From Acidobacteriaceae bacterium (GTDB taxonomy: Bacteria > Acidobacteriota > Terriglobia > Terriglobales > Acidobacteriaceae): a stretch of DNA of 6,254 bases. Shown piece after piece: positions 4,003-6,254 of the stretch. Each line of letters opens with the position of its first letter. The stretch's first letter is position 1. The position numbers were made by a program, and so were the translations under genes. The notes beneath the pieces are model-generated. The model was not told the DNA's origin. It saw only the letters and a list, made by a program, of their open reading frames with translations, and did no database searches. Where the stretch lies: assembly GCA_030042915.1 (NCBI GenBank), contig JASHYS010000066.1, positions 1 through 6,254 on the forward strand, written 5' to 3'.

Positions 4003-6254
4003 TGCGAGGCTCCGTTGCGCAGCGCATTGCGAAAGACATCCGCATCTACGTAGCGAGTCTGATAGTTCTGCCAATCCTCAGAGTGATGGCGATACACCCA
4101 TTCGTCTTCAAGCGGGCCGGGCGGGGTGTCGTATTCCGTCCGCGCGTGGTAGGGCAGCGGCTGTACAGTGCGCGAATAAGTGGAGTTGTAGTCGCCGTCC
4201 TTCACCCAGCCATCGCCTGCGATCACGTAGTCGCGCACCCATCCGGCGGGCGGGATCGGAGGTGAGGCAAAGCGAAGTGCGAGCTCGTCGCCGGCGTTCA
4301 TGATGACGTAGCGGTCGTCGGTTGCGCTGAGCAGTCCACGCACGTCACCATAGCGCGTGTAAAAGCCCTCAAGGTCGCGCCAGATCTGCGTGGTTGCGGC
4401 GAGCTGGCTGTAATCGGGAATCTCCGGCGATGACGCATTCGCCTGATGAATAACCGAAAAGCCGCGATAGTGCAGGTCCGCCGATTGCATAGCAAGACGC
4501 GTGATGCGTGTCGGCGCATCAGGCAAACCCTGCGCCCATTCGATCTGGTCCCAGTAGATTTCAAGATTCGTGCGCAGGCGCAGTTTGTGTGGCGTTTCCG
4601 CGCGGAAAAGGCCGGTAATATCGATCAGGCAAGTCTTGTTCCGGCCCGCGGGGAAACCAAGGTTCGCGCGCGCGACCCTCCAGCCGCCGTGGCCGTCAGG
4701 AATTTCAAGGCTAAGCGGCTCAGCATGCACGCGATTGCCCTGCGACATGGCGACGTTGACCGAGGAGTCAGAAGGGTGCAACCATCCTCGCGCGATGAGC
4801 CAGAGCGGACCGCTGGCCGGCAGATCACCGCCCAGGTCGATTTCGACGTAGTGGTCGCGCGTGACGCCCTGATACTGGCCACGGCCGAAGGTGTCGAGAT
4901 ATTTGCCGTCGAGGTCGCGCACAGTCTCAGTTACGTCGTTGCCAAGATCGTCGGAGGCGTGCGCGATCGCGTGCGGCTCGGCGACGGTGGTGACAGCGAG
5001 CTTGACCGGCGGCACCACGAAGCGCTCGTCCGCAAAGATCTCAGTATTCGCCGGGTGATCGACGGCCATGAGGCCCAGATAGTCGTAATAGTAGGTCTCC
5101 CAAAGTTCGCCGGTAATATTCAAATCGAGCGAGCCGTTGCTTGGCACAAGCGCGGCGCCGGGAATCTTGTACCACTCTTCCGTGGCCGCGATGCGCGCGG
5201 GGCCCAGGGAGTCAATGCGCAGGCCCAGCGCCGCGCCCCAAGGCACAGTGTCTTTCACAAACGCCATCGAGGTTCCGTTCCACGCGAAAAGGAACGGGCA
5301 CGAGCCTTTCAGACGCTGCTCTGTGAGGATCTCCTGATCAGCCTTGAGCGCGAACTCGGCGCGAACCGTGCCGTTCGGCCAGACGATGCGCGCGACTTCA
5401 GCGCCTGTCTCGTTGCCGAGGCCGAAGTGCAGTTGCGGGCCATTGATGGGTTGCATCTGCAGCAGCAGTCCAGAGCGAATCTCGATCTCACCGCCGATGC
5501 CGAAAGAATTGATGCGTTGATCGCCGGCAGCTTGATGTGCCCGCGGGCGGATGATCTGCCAGTGGTAACTCTGCGTCGCGTGGTTCACGGCATCGATGGG
5601 TTGGCCGTCCGCCGTCAGGCCGAGCAGATCAAGGCGGCCCTCGGTGCTCACCGGAGCGGCGTCAAAGACGCGCGCGGGACCTTGCGGTGGGGAAAGAAGC
5701 GTGAAGTGCTGGTTCTGGTCTGCGAGCCAGATGGTTGCACCCGAGCTTCGGGGCGCACCGACGTTGGCGAGCACCAGATCAAATGCGCCGTTGTTGTCGA
5801 GATCGGCGACTCGTAAGCGCACATCCGCGGCCAGCGCATGTACAGCGTCAGGCACCTGGGCAATCTCGTCTGTCTCCCATGCGCCGTTGCGATCAGACAG
5901 CCGTACGATTGAACCATTCGATTCCGCCACGAGTAGATCGAGAATGCCATCGTGGTTAGCGTCGGCTGCGGCAATGGCCTGCGCGTTATTGAGGCCGGCG
6001 GGCAACGCCGACTCGACAAAATTGCCGAGGCGTTCATTCATGAAAACACGCAGTCGGCCAGTCCCGTCGATCAGAGCGGCATCGGGATTGCCGTCGCCAT
6101 TCAGGTCGGCCCAGACAAATTGGCGAATTCCTGAAACGGCGGCGAACGGATGAATGGGCTTGAACGTACCATCGCCGTTGTTGCGCAACACCGTAGGCGA
6201 GCCGCTGGGCGTGCCCAGTACGATATCGAGATCGCCGTCAGCTTCAATGTCGAC
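3999..6254 (-). CDS. FG-GAP/VCBS-repeat protein with internal ASPIC/UnbV domain and long C-terminal extension (5' partial)
   Basis: Partial gene: the frame stays open to the right edge, so the true start is missing and 751 residues are visible. A GTG at 6191 could be taken as a start, but the 21 codons before it encode another repeat (DIEADGDLD), so it is internal. Calcium-loop repeats lie at visible residues 2-10, 50-58 (DLNGDGNPD), 98-106 (DANHDGILD) and 151-159 (DLDNNGAFD), consistent with the blades of an integrin-like beta-propeller. Residues about 248-313 match the ASPIC/UnbV domain: GIGGEIEIRSG, then LHFGLG, then IVWPNGTV. After it come about 435 residues I cannot assign to a named domain, with PFLFAWNG (320-327), GWVKDGDYN (682-690) and PLPYH (699-703); the region looks beta-rich with many Trp and Tyr. 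There is no membrane segment in the visible part. A signal peptide, and perhaps more domains, would lie off the edge. It is the most upstream gene seen and overlaps the next one by ATGA. The family call is firm; the function is unknown, with export and carbohydrate or surface binding only inferred. Confidence 0.9.
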   Translation of the reverse strand, partial: VDIEADGDLDIVLGTPSGSPTVLRNNGDGTFKPIHPFAAVSGIRQFVWADLNGDGNPDAALIDGTGRLRVFMNERLGNFVESALPAGLNNAQAIAAADANHDGILDLLVAESNGSIVRLSDRNGAWETDEIAQVPDAVHALAADVRLRVADLDNNGAFDLVLANVGAPRSSGATIWLADQNQHFTLLSPPQGPARVFDAAPVSTEGRLDLLGLTADGQPIDAVNHATQSYHWQIIRPRAHQAAGDQRINSFGIGGEIEIRSGLLLQMQPINGPQLHFGLGNETGAEVARIVWPNGTVRAEFALKADQEILTEQRLKGSCPFLFAWNGTSMAFVKDTVPWGAALGLRIDSLGPARIAATEEWYKIPGAALVPSNGSLDLNITGELWETYYYDYLGLMAVDHPANTEIFADERFVVPPVKLAVTTVAEPHAIAHASDDLGNDVTETVRDLDGKYLDTFGRGQYQGVTRDHYVEIDLGGDLPASGPLWLIARGWLHPSDSSVNVAMSQGNRVHAEPLSLEIPDGHGGWRVARANLGFPAGRNKTCLIDITGLFRAETPHKLRLRTNLEIYWDQIEWAQGLPDAPTRITRLAMQSADLHYRGFSVIHQANASSPEIPDYSQLAATTQIWRDLEGFYTRYGDVRGLLSATDDRYVIMNAGDELALRFASPPIPPAGWVRDYVIAGDGWVKDGDYNSTYSRTVQPLPYHARTEYDTPPGPLEDEWVYRHHSEDWQNYQTRYVDADVFRNALRNGASQ
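4010..4014 (-). promoter_or_regulatory. Ribosome binding site (CGGAG) of the 594-residue UnbV-like gene
   Basis: On the minus strand CGGAG lies seven bases before the ATG at 4002, inside the end of the upstream coding sequence. This is the clearest Shine-Dalgarno in the window and supports the chosen start over the longer frame. Confidence 0.65.
5316..5513 (-). other. ASPIC/UnbV domain inside the large upstream protein
   Basis: Encodes visible residues about 248-313, with GIGGEIEIRSG, LHFGLGNETG and ARIVWPNGTV in order. Unlike the usual C-terminal position, it is followed here by about 435 more residues. Confidence 0.8.

Noticed and set aside
2218..4074. Longer 618-residue start for the UnbV-like protein
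   Set aside because: The extra 24 residues would bury the signal segment and overlap the upstream gene by more than 70 bases; the ATGA overlap with CGGAG favours 4002.
4446..5816. 456-residue plus-strand open frame
   Set aside because: Antisense to the large upstream gene; Arg/Ala/Val-rich with no family features, while the minus frame shows clear FG-GAP and ASPIC motifs.
3999..6191. Start of the large gene at GTG 6191
   Set aside because: The frame remains open upstream to the edge and encodes a further calcium-loop repeat directly joined to the protein, so the GTG is an internal Val codon.
1..6254. CRISPR or tandem-repeat array from the recurring tcgtagtcg-type words
   Set aside because: The words are short, irregularly spaced and in frame with DYD codons of the FG-GAP repeats; protein repetition explains them.

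Overview
This window is dense coding DNA with every supportable gene on the minus strand, so it is read from right to left. Four genes lie head to tail: (A) a large FG-GAP/VCBS-repeat protein with an internal ASPIC/UnbV domain and a long C-terminal extension, entering from the right edge (3999-6254, 5' end missing); (B) a 594-residue exported or membrane-anchored FG-GAP + ASPIC/UnbV protein (2218-4002); (C) a 294-residue multi-pass membrane protein of the NQR2/RnfD type (1337-2221); and (D) a second CRTAC1-like FG-GAP protein leaving at the left edge (1-1330, 3' end missing).

The junctions are extremely tight. A/B and B/C both overlap by four bases (ATGA), and C/D is separated by only six bases with both genes in the same reading frame. 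This is the signature of one polycistronic, probably translationally coupled unit. No promoter, terminator, RNA gene, mobile element or CRISPR array is visible; the operon start must lie beyond the right edge and its end beyond the left edge. There is no gene-free stretch over 300 bases.

The proteins suggest one envelope system: three exported proteins rich in Ca2+-binding-type DxDxDGxxD loops, plus one inner-membrane protein with the conserved segments of RnfD/NqrB but without a recognisable SGAT flavin-attachment motif. A membrane protein next to UnbV-type proteins resembles the unbU/unbV pair known from enediyne clusters, but no polyketide synthase or other enediyne gene is seen here, so the metabolic role is open.

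The organism is a moderately GC-rich Gram-negative bacterium. Abundant CRTAC1/UnbV proteins, often large and in tandem, are typical of Acidobacteriota and also occur in Planctomycetota, Verrucomicrobiota and Bacteroidota. Acidobacteriota is my best guess from protein style and base composition, not from any marker gene.
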